Assembly: GCA_003342815.1 (NCBI GenBank)
Contig: PTEX01000293.1
Span: forward strand, 510,172-574,171
Direction: 5' to 3'
Origin: Eudromia elegans
Lineage: Eukaryota > Chordata > Aves > Tinamiformes > Tinamidae
DNA length: 64,000 nt
The position numbers and the translations under genes are program-made. Position 1 is the stretch's first letter. Each line of letters starts with the position of its first letter. Below the pieces are notes generated by a model that was given only the letters and a program-made list of their open reading frames with translations, was not told the origin of the DNA and ran no database searches. Below, one piece after another: positions 1 through 13,800 of this stretch.

Positions 1-3000
1 GGGGCCCAAACTGGGAATTAGCAAGGCAGTCCGCCTCGGAAGGAATATCCGCTCTGCTCATGTTCAGCGTGCTGCTTGGGAGAAGAACTCATCCCCCAAG
101 TTATGCTCTAAAGCCCTAAGGTGTCAGAGAAGTTGTTTTCTGAGCTCTGTCTTCATTGCATCATAAGGAATTATAATGCTCTTTTCTCAGTCTCACTGGC
201 CTCTTTTGGGCTGGGGCTTTGAGACCCAGAGTAGACATCCTTCATCTCATACGAAACGTCTTTAGAGAAAACACCTTTGTGTCCAGATGTGTGTGCTAGG
301 TAGAGTCGTATGCAGGGAAGTGGCACGTGTGGAATAGGATCCTACGGTCTGCCGGATTGCCCTGCGCAGAGGAAGGCGCCTGCCTTCGGTGAGGCCCTTC
401 CTTTGGGATCTGCCAGGGCTAAACTTCACCTACGGAGCCGCTATGTCCTTACTAGAGCGTTGGTCGTCCTGCTCGAGCTCGCCTTAGGATTTGGAGGCGT
501 TCCATTCGAGTGCTGATTGAAGGGTGAACCGGGCGAGCGCTGCCTGCTGCTCCCTCTGCCGCTGGAAAAGGGGATGTAGCCGGGAAAGGAGCAGGAGCGG
601 GAGGCAGCCAGCGGGGCTCTCCTTGCGGAACCATCCTGTGTTTTTACAGGAATATCAAGAAGTTGGACCAAAACTCTCTGTTCGCACGGCGCACCATGCA
701 GGCTGCAAGCTGCATGGGCAGCTGCCCTGAGTCCCGTGCGTTTTAAGCTATGGTGATCAAATGCCAACCTAAGTTATATATTTTATAGGTGGCTGCCCAT
801 TGGAAAGCTGATGTCATCTAAAAGCTCTCATAATTGTACATGTTAATAGCTGGAATTCACCCATGTTAGCATGCATGCAGATAATTAATGCTACGTGAGA
901 GCCGAGTTCAGGCAATTGCGTATTTCTCATGAAAATGAGTCCCTGCTGTAGATGTTACAGGGTGGGGGCATCCTAGAAGCTGTTCACATTTCCAAACTTT
1001 GTAGATGCTTCCCATTTAAAACTTAGCACGGTGTGTCTTTGTAAGAGGAACTGACTTGCTTAACCCCCATTACATACAAATATTGAGCCTCTACAGGGAC
1101 AGTTCCGGTAGAGGGGCATATATATGTATTTATCTCTGCACACTGTGGACCTTAAGGAAGTCCTGGCTACAGGACCACATGGAGTAAGTGCAGCAGGCAG
1201 AGCATTAGCCTATGCTGCTGACTTTAAACCTGGGCTGTAAAGTCCAAGCTGAACGTTAGTTTGGAAAATATTTTCCTGTTTGAGGAGATAATCCCAGCCA
1301 AGCCCTGCAGCCCTGAAGCTGTAAGGTACTGAGCTGTGGCGTGCGTGTGGATGGCTCCTGTGAGGTTAGGTTCTGTCCAGGAATCCATGTAGAGACGGGA
1401 GAGGAGGCTTCCCTGGTTAGGTCTGGAAATCGAGCAACGCTGCTGGGTTTGGAAATGACCACCCTCCATCCCCTGCCTTGTGGAGGGGCGTCCGCGCGGG
1501 GCGGTGGTGGAGCGGGCAGGACCGCCCTGGTTCTGCCAACATCTCCAGGGCCGTTGGCTTGTGCTCTCCCCACGCTGCTCGGGGGTGGCCTTTGTTTGAC
1601 GAGACGGTCCCTTTGGGGTGAGGGCCTGCAGATGTGGGTCACGCTGGGCTGCACGGGCATTGTCAGTCCTCCAGCGGTACCAGTCAGTGTGTCTGCAGGC
1701 CAGGCAGGAGCACGACCAGCTGACCTCATCCCCAGCTCATTCCCAGCTGCGCCGAGCGCATCCCTGGGATGTCTGGGATGCGCCAGCGTGTCCTGGCACA
1801 CGGTGAGGATACTGCCCGCAATGGGAGTGCTGCTCCGGGGCCTCCTGGAGGCACTGACTGCCCCAAAGAGGTGAGGAGCAGCCGCTGGGACAGTATGGGG
1901 ACATCGAGGGCACCAAGACCAGGCGCTCTCCTGCCTTACACTGACACGTGCAGGGAGCTTAGAAAGGGGATGATAAACTGTGTGGGACCTGGCAGGCTGT
2001 GTTGCTTGGGGTCTTGCAGGGTATCTTGTCTTATGTGAGCTGGCAGGGGAGCTTCACACCTCGGGCGAGAAGAGCTTGGAGCCAGCTGGCCAGAGGCCTT
2101 CGCCAGGCGTTTCCTCTTCGTGTGCAGATGCTGCTTGCAGATGCCTCACTTGGGCTGTCCCCTTTCCTTGCTTATTTCCTTTTCTCCTTTCAGGCCCCCA
2201 CGGCTTCTTGCACAGTTAGCATGCTATGATCTCTGCAAAGGTTTCTTCCGGTGCCTCGCTTCCCTTCCAGGCTGTGTCAGGCAGTTGATTCTGGTTTTTT
2301 TTTTTTTTATATTTGCAGAAGTTAGCCATGTTAGAGGGGAAAAAAACCCCTCTTTTTACCCTGTAATGTCAGAAGCAACGTGGGAGTAGAATTCATTCTC
2401 ATCAAAGCCTCAAAAGTAGCCAAATTGCCACTGAGCTGGATTTCTTCCACAGTGTGAATCAAATAGAGAGGAGCAACCCAGCTTTCATAGGAGACCCTTC
2501 TGCAAAGCATGAACCCGGCATCGAGTGCAGTGATTAGGTGGGGGAGCCATGGTTAGGATGGACTGAAAAACTCGGCTTCAGTTGGGTCGCCTGTTTTTGG
2601 AGTGGGCATGAAAAGGTGCCAAGAGGGCAGCTTGGGCGTGAGCACTGAGCCCACAAGGAGAGGGGAGAAACACGGGTTTGCTTTTCCCTCCCAAGTGCCT
2701 TGAATGGGTTCTTTAGCTTGCATTTGCATGCAGTGCTGGCAGCCTTATCTGCGTGGGTCAGGACTCTCCCTCCAAAAGGTGGTTGCTGTAACTGCTGCTT
2801 GAAACCAGAGTCACAGGCGGCTTCCCCGGCTCGGCCTGAGAGCCACCCCGTTAAACAAGACAGGAAAAACGGCCATAAGGAGGGAAACTGCTCAGATGTT
2901 CCTTCCTTTGCAGAGAATGAAGGCTGTGACTTTTCTCACAGGAGTACTGAGAGTCAAGGGCGTGGGTTCACTGAAACCTGGGGGCTCAGCGGTGTTGGTT

Positions 3001-3401
3001 ATTGGAGGGAATGGGTACATGTGTGTGTATCAGTTGAAAATGGGGCATGCCCCAATTTTGGGATGTGCACTATTCTCTGTAGATGTTGCTGCACAGGAAT
3101 ATTATAGAACATTGCCGTGCCAGGAGGCAATAAAGCTGCTAATTTGGCTCAGAAACACCACAGACACCTAGTTAAATATGAATGCTAAATTACGACCTCC
3201 AGCTCTTAAAACGTAAGAGATCCAGATGAAGGAGAGTCACATACAAGAGGAAGGAGAAAAAGAAAAAGGAACAGCTTCACTGTGAGTATTTGCGGCTTTA
3301 ATCTTTTGTTTTCCATTTCTACTTGTGCTTTGCCAGTAGTGCACTGATAAGCATCCCAGTGATGTCTCTCTCTGCTCCACATCATTCCAAGCTGCATAGC
3401 A

Positions 3402-3420
3402 GTAGTAATAATAATAATAA
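3402..3420. repeat. (TAA)n microsatellite in GPC1 intron
   Basis: About six imperfect TAG/TAA triplets in tandem, followed by an A-rich stretch. It is a simple sequence repeat with no sign of function. Confidence 0.8.
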
Positions 3421-6400
3421 AAAGCAAAAGCAAGCAGCACCTCCCCGCAAAAAGCCCAAGCCAGCTGCGGGCTGGAGCTCATACTGTTGCTTAATCAAGG
3501 CTCTGGGCAATAATGTTTGTTCTGGTGGAAACTGAGCATCCGTCTGGATGCAGCTTTCCAAGTGCTGGAGATAACGGAGCCCCGCGCTACAGCCCCAGTG
3601 ATTGCCACAATTCCCTTTAAAACGCAGCCGTGAAACGATGTTTCTTTCCAGATGTTCCAGGTGAACTGATAGAGACCGAACACAACGGTTGAACACAACT
3701 GTGCTCTTCCCCTCTCTGCCTCTGCTGCTGGAGAGAAGGATGGAGAGAGGGGTTGCTTTTTTTGCATTTCTGAAGTGAAGGTGCAGAACGTCTCCAGTTG
3801 ATTAGCAGAGGTGCTGTGGAGGGTGGCAGCTTCATTACCAGGAGTTTAACTGAGCTATAAATATATTTTATGTCCTTGCCCAAGTTCAGGGTACCGTGAG
3901 ATATAATTAAAAGATCTGGGCCCCGCGTGGAGGAAGCGCAGAGGAAATCAGCACTTGACCTTTCCTACCCCTGGTCCCAGTAAGCAATCGCTTTCGCTGC
4001 TTCTCAGTGGCATCACTTAGTGTTTTGGTTCAAATAAGGGGGAAACGGGCTACTGGGGATGCTGAATGGACCACAAGATTGCTTAGTCTTGGATTTTATT
4101 TGCCTAGAAGGTGCAGGGGAAAGCCCTTGTCAGTAAGAAGCTGATTGATACCTTCAGTGATGCAGGACAGTTTTGGTGATAGGCAGGGCAGGGCTTGGGT
4201 CTGGCATTGTTCTATTTAAGGGAAATATGCTGATTAATTCTTTTTAAAGGACCAGAAAGATGGGACTCTGTGTCCTCATAAAACTCGCGGGTCTCTGTGG
4301 TGCAGTGTTTGAGGTGGGTTGTGTGGACGTGCAGCCTGGACGAGACGTTCCCTGCAGGCCCAGGGCTGCCCAGCCCCTTCACTGCCCTGCCTGGCCTCGT
4401 TGATGGGCCAAATTCTGTCATTCTGCACAAAAAACCACCCAAACGCCCCTGGACGCGTGCAGCCTCCAGCGGCACGTTCAGCCCTGCTCCGGTCTCCCCA
4501 TGCTCCAAGCAGAACCGTAACTGGTGCTAATTATTTTGCTGGAGCGTTGCTGTCTTGGTGAGCAGACCGCGGGCGTTCATCTGCAGAGGCGCAGGCTTGG
4601 GGTGCTGGTCAGCCACGTTAGCCTGGGAACGGGCTGCGTTTTCTCCATCTCCGAGATTTGCACAAGGCGCTGGAACAATTTGGAACCTGAAATCGGGCAG
4701 GGGAAGTTCATTTTCTTCTGATAATAGAAATCCGCTCTGTCAAGCTAAGCTGATAAAATGCTTCTGTTTGAGATTGCTGCAAACAGGCAATTCAGGCGAG
4801 GAAGCGGGAGCTCTTTGAATTCCTATTAGGCATAAAATTACTTTACAAAAGTGTCAAATTAGCAAAACTAATATCCAAGGAACAATTTGTAAATTCTTAT
4901 TTACAAGAACTGCTGACATGACAAGTGGGAATAATGCTCAGGAATGTGCTGGCATGTTAATGTCGGGGACAAAACGGGTAATGAAACTCAAAAAAAAAAT
5001 CCATAAAATTCTTTATGGGGTGAATCTAATCTTCAGTTCTCCTGCCTGCAGCACGCATGCGGAAACACACGTTGGGTTATGTCCATAACTCTAATGCAAA
5101 TCCCAATTTTCACATCTTAGAGTACCTCAAGGTAATTCAGAAATCCCCTGTATCAGGATCAAGACCTTTTTCTGTATGCGGGCTAAATGGTAAAATATTA
5201 ATTTGAGTCTGGAAATAGATTTCTTTTTTTTTTTTTTCCTCAGCTTCCACTTTAGAGAACTTTAACAGTCCATTTCCAGACAAAATCCTGCAGCTTTAAA
5301 GTACGAAGCATCAAAGAGTGCCTGTTTCCTAGAAGGAGAATAGACGTGGACATTTGCTTTGGATGATTTAATACTCGAGTTAATGTATATCCTGGAAAGC
5401 CTGGACTAACGCATGTCTTAAGAGGCAATTGCTTTGAGGACATGCAAAATACCACCTCGCTTTGCTCCGGAGATGTGTGCCCCGGCCGTGAAGCTGGACG
5501 AGGATTTCAGGGTTACTTGGGGCTCCTCAGTGACCACGGTGGGGGGAAATGGCACTTCTGGTGGCTGCAGCAAGGGGAAGGGTTCCAGGCGTGTCGTGCC
5601 AGCGCGTACCCACGTGCTGTAGGTCAGTGTGGGGCCTTGCGTGGGCTCCCACGCAGGATTTTCACAATAATTCCCTCTTTTGACCGTCCAAAGGTGCCTG
5701 GATAGGAGACACGAGTAGAAGAAAAGCTCGTCCAGGATTTAGCACCTCCGGGCGGGTTCCTCGCTTCACTGAACGTGTCCTTGGTGATTTTTAGGGACAC
5801 CGTGGAAGCTCTGAGCCAGGAAAGCCGTGGGGCATCTAATCCCATTTATCTCTGTGGCAGGCCCCTAAATATCCCTGATGTTCTGGGGCTGAGACTATAA
5901 CAGGGCTCTGCTGGCTCCCCTAGCACTTATGAAGATAGAGCAGCAAGGTGCACACGTGTGCTAATAACAAGGGCTGGGTAAGTAGCTTAGACACCTTTTA
6001 TTGAGCGTGGAAGAAGCAGGATGGAGGAAAGATAAGACACATTGTGTGTGACAAATAGAGATTAGCTCTATTTAAAAGGAGTGGTTGACAAATAAGCAAT
6101 AGAGCAAGAGAAATGGTGTTAGAAAGCATTTTTGCAGAGACATCTTTGCCTCATTTTTCTTCTTGCTCTTCTCCTTTTATTCCAAAACAACGTGAGTGAC
6201 TGTCTCTTTTCAGAAAACCATGAACCTAGACAGTGGACCAAAAATGCGAGACAGAGAGAGAAGCTAAAGGAAATCATCATAACTGAGAGCTGGTTTCCAG
6301 GGCTAGACGGTCCCTCATTTGTAAAGGGTCGTCCTTCAAAGCTGCCCACTTGCACCATCCAGAGATGATTTGGGTTACTGGAAGTTTGCAGCCTGGAAAT

Positions 6401-7780
6401 GTTGGTGCTTCCCTTCCTTATGCCCGAGCAGGGTAGGAGCTGAGGTACTCGCTGGCGTTGTCGGTCCGCGCTCGGCATTCCCACCAAAACCATTGGGAAC
6501 TCCTGGGCAGGAGGCTCGGGAGGGCCCATGACAGGCACCACAATTACAGTCATGACATTTCAGGGGCTTTCAGTTGCTCTCAGTAATGGTGTTTGTAAAT
6601 GGATTTCGGTCAACAAAAGTACTCTGGGAGGATGAAACTGTAAATCTCTGGGAATACAGGCATTCTGTATTCTTCCCCTTTTAAGGGTGTTTTGAGTAGA
6701 AAGGCTGTCAGACTTACAGACTGGAAAGCAGACTGGGTAGTGAAGTCTCTGCATAACTGTTTCATGGGGCACTTTTCTCAGAGTATACGGAAGCTAAATA
6801 GAAACGGCAAAATGAAGATGTTGAATTTAGTATTAATTCTGGAAACAAAAACCAATGGGATTTTAATATCTTCATTTGTGTTCTCTTCCATTGACAGTTC
6901 AGCCTGCAGTCCATCGTGTAGAACTGCAACACGATATAGCCTTATAAAGTGGACTTGTGTGCAGAGATTGCAAAGCAGCCACAGTGCAGGCTGCGAAGGC
7001 ATTCCTTATTTTTTTATATATGCAGAAATCGAGCCACACTCAACATATCAAAATATACCCCTTGAAATAGTTCCCTTTCCAGGTTGGAAAGTAATAGCAT
7101 CTCCACGGCTGCCAAGTTCAAGACTGGCAGATGTTTTTCTGTCATTAGAAAAAGCATTTCCTGATGTTATTTCCTCCTTGTCACTCTGAGGATGGGGCTG
7201 TATTTCTCCCCACTGTGTTTTTCCTTTCGGAGCAGTGGAGGAATCTAGTGGGGCAGTAGTTTGGTGGCACACTGGGACTTCTGATGTACTCAAAGTATCT
7301 ATGAGTGCTGCTCTTTTGAGGTTATAGGTCCTAGTCTTTGCTTTTGCAAATCGCCCCATGGAGCCTGTAGCCATAGACATGTGCTTAAAGCAAACAAGAT
7401 TTGGCTTTATAATAACATGTGAGCAAATTCACAGCTCACGTGGGTGGCTCCGGGCTCAAAGTACCAGCAAGTACCTACAACTAGTTACTCACAGGCCAGA
7501 AGTTTCACGTGCTGCAACCATCACTCTGCAATCCCATTTCCTTGCACACATTTCATGAGAGATGCCATTTAGTTTATGTTAGCATGAATGGAGAGTGCTA
7601 ATCTGAGATGACAGAGCAATTTAAAACCGGTGATAAATTGCTGGGGTAATATCTAATATGTGAAATGCCTGGGCCATTGGAAGAGGTGAAGGTGAAAAGC
7701 ATGACAACATCCTCTCTCCAACTGATTTTAAGCCAAAGCAGCTCTGTGGGTTTCTATAGAGCCGTCCTCCCCTCACACTT

Positions 7781-7857
7781 CTGTATAGAGTATGTATGAG
7801 TATGCATGTATGTATTCTGTATAGAGTATGTAGAGTATGACTGCTGTATAGAGTATG
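7781..7857. repeat. Short degenerate minisatellite, CTGTATAGAGTATG unit
   Basis: The 14-base word CTGTATAGAGTATG occurs three times, at 7781, 7817 and 7844. The copies are separated by related TATG/AGTATG words. This is a small local tandem expansion inside the GPC1 intron. Confidence 0.8.
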
Positions 7858-10800
7858 GTTCAGGTCCAAATATTGCCTTTTCCCTACTATACTTTCCTCT
7901 ATAGCTTGGTGTAGAAACCCAGTGCTGTATGTTCCTGTGTTGGTTCCTATCAAACATACCATGAATGTTAACAAGCACTTTTGCCCCTTTATTTTCCTAG
8001 CAAGGGGTAAGATTATTTAGGATTATAAAAAACCAAACAAATTAGGTCTCTTAAACGAGACAGGCCACCTCCTATGCCCGAGAGCAGGAGCCTGCAGCTG
8101 TCCTTCACCTTGGGGCACAAGTGACACTGCGGCACAGCTGACATAATTTGGATTTTTAGGAGGACGTGCAACTCTTCATTACAGGCTCCACTAACCGATC
8201 TTGGCCAGAAATATGTGACCAGATGGCATTAGAGCTGCTCTCCCTATAAGATTACAAAGTGCGACTGTTCACACTCTTAGCAGCTGAGAGAGAAGCTATT
8301 GGTGCAACTGGTCATGGCTTTTTCAAGTCGATTTTCTTGCTACACAGGGAGCAGATGGGGCAGATGCACCGAAGAGGCAGCAGAGCTTTCCTAGGCGCTT
8401 GGGTAGATGTGAGAGCTAAAGGCAGGCGACCGATTCGGGCCTCCTGGGGACTTGGGTGTCCTGCCAGCCCAAGGCCATGCCCGTTCTTAAGGGGAAGATC
8501 TGCCCTTGCTCTGGAGGGGCAGCAGCGGAGAAGGGACGTGAGTCTTAGCTGGTATTTTAGTAGGCGATTTGATCAAGTAGTTTCCCCATGACCCTCCTTT
8601 ATAGGACCGTGCGTAAGGTAAAGAAGGTTAATGTGGATTTCTGGCTATGTCCAATCTTTTCAATTAACTGCAAAAAGACTGCTGTATATCCAATATAGGA
8701 GCTTATGGGGAAAGCAAAAAAGAGTTTATGGGTATAACCTGTTCCTTGGAAGGATGCCCTGCATCCCTCTGCACTCTCAGTCATTTCACGCCAAATGACA
8801 TTGAGCTTTTCTGCGGGGTTGATGCAATTACTCTGCCTGAGAGGGTTAATGGTGGAAGTGTTTTGCAAATGGGATGTTTGGAAGTATCTGCCTCGGCTGG
8901 AATCCTTTGGAATGGAAATGGAAGTGTTGCATTTGCTGGTCCACTCACCCTGGCTAAGAACTGGACACACTAACTCTTAAGGAAGTGGTTTGAGGGGACC
9001 AGGAATTGCTTGCTTGTAGAGCATTCCAGAGAATAGGTATTAGAAGACATCCTCTCTGTAGGCAGGTTTGGTCACTGTGTGCCATAACTGCCTGCACGGT
9101 GTAGCTGAGCATAGATCTCCTTTGCAGCAGACCTGTTCAAGTTATGTTTCTCGACCGTATAAAATAACAAGAAATGGGGAGCTGTGGAGCAATCACGAGG
9201 AGAGTGCAAGGCAAGACCATCTCAGACGGATGTGAAGGGGTTGTGGGTGCCAGTGGGACCTGCAGCCTGAAGCCTGGTCCTTGCTCTCATGAGAAAGTGG
9301 CCTGAGGTGGAATTGAGGAGCAGAAGATGGAGATGGAGGGAGTGGAGAGGGCCCGGCCCCTTCACCCATCATCTCCTGCCCCACAGGTAACATCCAGCAG
9401 GTCCTCAGCACGACGGAGCAGAGCAGAGAGGAGACAACCTCTGAAGATGTAAACTGTGATTGATCCCGCTGTGTTTGCACTGATCACAGAGAGGAAAGGG
9501 AATCAAGGCAGGGATTTAGAGGCTCGGGGAGCGTGAGTGCTTCCTCACACTCGTGCAGTGAGTGCTCGCTTGCAACCCCGTCACGCCTGAGTTCTGTTGC
9601 CCTGATATTTTGCTTTTGTCCTCAGTAACCTGCCCATGTGGCTGCAGTAAATGAAAAAGCATCTTGGTAGTTCTGGGCTTCCTGATGCTCTCTTCTTGTG
9701 ACCTGCTGGAGACAACACTGGTTTATTTTCCAATAAGCTGCTCTATCATCTTTTGTTACCGTGGTATCATTAGGCTGATGCTCTTTTTTGACCTAGTTGT
9801 GAGGGAATGCAATTTTGTGCTCAGGAGAAGCGACCGGAAGAGGTCTTTGATGGGAAAATGTTCATTAGTTCACCCATAGCTCACTGGCCAGCAGTATCTT
9901 TGTGATAAAGTATAATAATTTGCATTGAGAGAGAATCTCCTAAGTGCTAGCCTGGAAAAGGTTTTCCCCTTTTTCCCTCTTTCCCCCTTTTCTCCCTTTC
10001 CTACACTGAAGTAAGATCCACACTGGCAGCAGAGAGCTCTTCCACGGGCTGCAGCTGCAATAGCCACGAGCCAAAGGCTCCGGGGCTTCCTTTGCATCCT
10101 GCCCTCATTTTAAGGAAATTAATAACTGTCTTTTTTGGTCTTGTTCTTTTGCTAGCAGCTTTCTACTGAAAAAGTATCCAGAAAGCTCACTGAAATAAGT
10201 TTGCTTTAATAGGTGCTTAGTATTCAGTGTTCTCTGCGTGTGTTGTTACACTTTAAAGAATATTAGCAGTCACTTGGTCTTTCGTGATCTGCAGAGAGCT
10301 CTGTGAAGTTGGCCTGAGCATTTTAAAACACCACTTAAATAGGATCACGAATCTTGAAAATCAGATTTCTCCTAAGCTTGGTATTGTTGCCTCTCGTCCC
10401 CTCGCGCGGCTGTTTTTCAAGGGGTGTTTTATAATCTGTTGTAAGCCCTGAAGGGTGCTTAGTTGTTATGGTTCGACTTAATATGATCTCAAAATGGCTA
10501 GTAATAAATCCAATCATTTCCATGTAAAGGCAATGTAGGATTGGAGTGGGGGAACTACTCTACCTCACTCGGGGGCTGAGCCAATAAATCCAATATATTT
10601 GTTCAGCTCCAATATCTCCAACTCCATTTGATGCAAGGAGGGAGATTAAAAAACACCGACCTCCTTTCTGGAAGTGCAGCGTATGGATAACGGGAATCAC
10701 CTTGGCAGGGAGGAGCGGGAGAGCACGCTGGGGTTTGCTGTGATCGACACCCTACCAGGAACGGAAGGAATGATACAGACGGTTAAAAGGAAAAGGGAGC

Positions 10801-13800
10801 CCTCCTCCAAGCGGTTATCTCTGCTCTGGGTACCTGGCCAGTTTACCTGGCAAAATGACTGTAATTTCCTGAATTATACAGAGATAAATTTCCCTTTCTG
10901 CAAAGGACGGGTTAGGCCATCGGAGAGCCAGAGTGCTGCAGCTTAGAGGTTGGCCTCACCTTCCCGTGAGTTCATGGGGCCCTTGTTGGCAAGCACTAGT
11001 CTTGTTATGGCTTAATCAATATTAAGTTGGCAAGATGCTCCTGCTTGCTCATTAAGATCAGGTTTGATTCCATCTCGTGGTATTCGGTGCGTGGTTATTA
11101 GATGCTCTGCAGCATGATGCTTGCCCAAGTACCCAAGGGTTGGCCAAACCCAACAGGCGCCAGGGCTTGGGATGTGTCCCGGGTACCTTGCACCCCTTCC
11201 GACCCTCGCGGAGAGCCTGGCTCCGGAGTGGTCCCGCCACAGCCCTGGGGATGCACGTGGATTTGGAGGGCCGGGTATTGGGACACGTGCAAACTTATTA
11301 GAGCTTGTTAATTAAAATTACTGCGGTGACCGCCTGCTACTGTGTGTGACTGTGTGACCAAAGAGCCTCCACAGATGGTTTAGGAAAAAAAAAAAGGCAG
11401 GAAGACCCACAGTGCTGGAATAAATGCAGCTCAGTGACTAAAATGTGATATCTAAAAATAGTTGCACTGCAAAGAAGTTTGTATAGTGGAATTAATTTTT
11501 TCTGCTTTTTTACGTTTTACAAGGTTGTTTTGTGAGGGAGGTTGTTTGTTTTGTTGTGGGGGGGTTTTTTGGGGTTTTTTTTAAGATTTTTCTAATTTGC
11601 TTCTTCTCTTATGTCCTTACATATTCATGTGTCCCGAGTCCCTTTTTATTAGTGGGCTGTCGATGCAGGTGGGCAGCAGGGAATACCTTAAGTGGGAATA
11701 TCCAAAATGATTTCTAGGGAGCTCCAGGTGAAGGATGGCAGGGAGAGGAAGATTTGAATGCGGCCCCCATCGCCCCTATGGAGCTGATTCCCTGTATGGA
11801 GTTTGGCTCTGTAGGATCCTCTGGGCAGACGCTGGCACGTGAGCCTGGGAGCTGGATCAGCCTGGCAGGGCTACAGCTACACATCTACCTTTCCTCAGTA
11901 TTTGCAGGACAGTCACGTTTTCCTTCTTGTGAGATTTCACCTTTTTTTTTATGGGTTGCTAACAGAAGCTATAAAACCTATAGGTGTCACCATGTGCATC
12001 TCATTTTTTTTTCCTAAATGCTGGAATACAAATGCCTGTCCCCTCTGCATTGTCCTTGGCAGCTCTGCTAGGGCTCCGCAGAATCCTGAAGGTTCTCGGG
12101 ATTCCTTGGGTGCTTCTTCAGCTCCTCCATGTCTTTCCAGGCTCTGGCTGAAAGTTTCTCCCTGGGGTGTCCCCTCTGCTGGAGGCTGAGCCCATAGGAA
12201 CAGTGTGAACCACGAGCTCTCCAGCTTGGAGCCTTCCTGGGGAAAAGACACTGGGTGCAAAACGTTCTTGTCAGAAGTGCTTTCCAACTCGAGCAGCGGC
12301 CGTGGGAAGTGTTTTTACCATCTCTTCCTATTTCAAAACAATTTTCAAGTTGCCGTAACCCGTGCTGGTTATTTAATAGGCGGCGGTGGACATACCAGCC
12401 CCAGGCGATGTGCTCGCTGGATGGCTTTAATAACAATATTTAGTCGTGTTCTCTTAGGCGCAAACTAAATAATTTTCCTTCATTATGATAATGATTAACA
12501 ATAGGAAAAATTTCAGTTATGACAGCAAATCTTTGCAGAGTATTAAGACAAAACCGTGTTAAAACGTGTTATAAATACAAATCCGTAACTTTCAGAACTG
12601 CATGGATAATACATTATTGGATTTTTCCCTTAGTTCCACAGCAGAAAGAGAGAAATTTTATTAAATGTCTCTTTGCTTTTGAAAACACAGCGTTGCTTTC
12701 ATTTTCTCTAATAAATTCCAGCTGTCCACATTAGTTTAAGTTGAAACCAATTTGGTTCATTGCTGAAACCGAAATTCCCCTGTGAACATCTCAGTGGATT
12801 AGACGTATGTTGGTTATATTCTTCTGTGATTAAGGTTTATCGATTTCTTTTTTTATTATTATTTTTATTTTTTTTTCCTTCTTTTAATAAAGCCGGTGGG
12901 CCCATGGATGTCACTCCTGCTTCCCCACCTGCGTTCGGGGCACTGCCCTCGCCACGTTGGAAGGAGGGTACGTGGCTCTCGACGCATGCGGTTTGCTCCC
13001 TGCTAGAAGGGCGTTGGGAAGTGCTGCAGTAGGCTGGTCAGGGGTCTTTTTGCTAGAAAGGGTTCTCCTTTGAGTTGGTACTGATTAGAATAAACCGTGG
13101 GCAAGCGTTTTGGAGGGCAAAACACAGCTGAGCGTTTGCAGTACCTGGGTGTGCATCTTACTGCTGAGTTGCTGACATTGAGCGCAGCAGAAGCAGCAGC
13201 GAGTGCAGAACGTGCTTTGCAGGAGTGACCCAAGACAGTAACGTGCAGTACGTAAACACTGGGAATACGGGGAGGAGGCTGCTGTTTTTCTCTGCGTTTG
13301 CTTTGGATAATCCTTATTTGCCTTCACTGTCTGAAAGGATTGTCTTCCCAAGCACGTGAAATAGCTTATTTCCAGGCCGTGCATCCATGGGTAGCTCATT
13401 GCCTGGTAGCCCTCCCTGCCGTAACCTTGCATCGAATTGTCCCTCTGCAGAGCCTTTTAATACCATAAATTCATTCCATGTGAGTAGAGGCTCATAAAGA
13501 GCAAGGGTGCTGGTCACGTTAGGAATTGCTTATCACTAATTACGCACCTCCAAGTGTCCCTTGCCCTGTGTGCTCCCTCCGAAACTGCTTCGCTAAGCGA
13601 AGGGTTCTGGTGGGTAGGACAGCGGGTGGCCCCTGTGACAGCCAAGCTGGTGACGGGACGCGCTCTGGAGTGGGGCCTTCAAAGGCCAGGATCTGGGAGA
13701 AGGCTTTGGGGGTCTGTCTGCAGCGTTTGCGTTATCAAATGCTGTTGCAGTGGAAGAGCCCAAAGGACCAAGAAAGGCAGCTGCTGTTGCAAGGGGTTTC

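Noticed and set aside
1341-1874. 177-codon plus-strand frame
   Set aside because: There is no domain, signal peptide or splice context, and an equally long minus-strand frame overlaps it.
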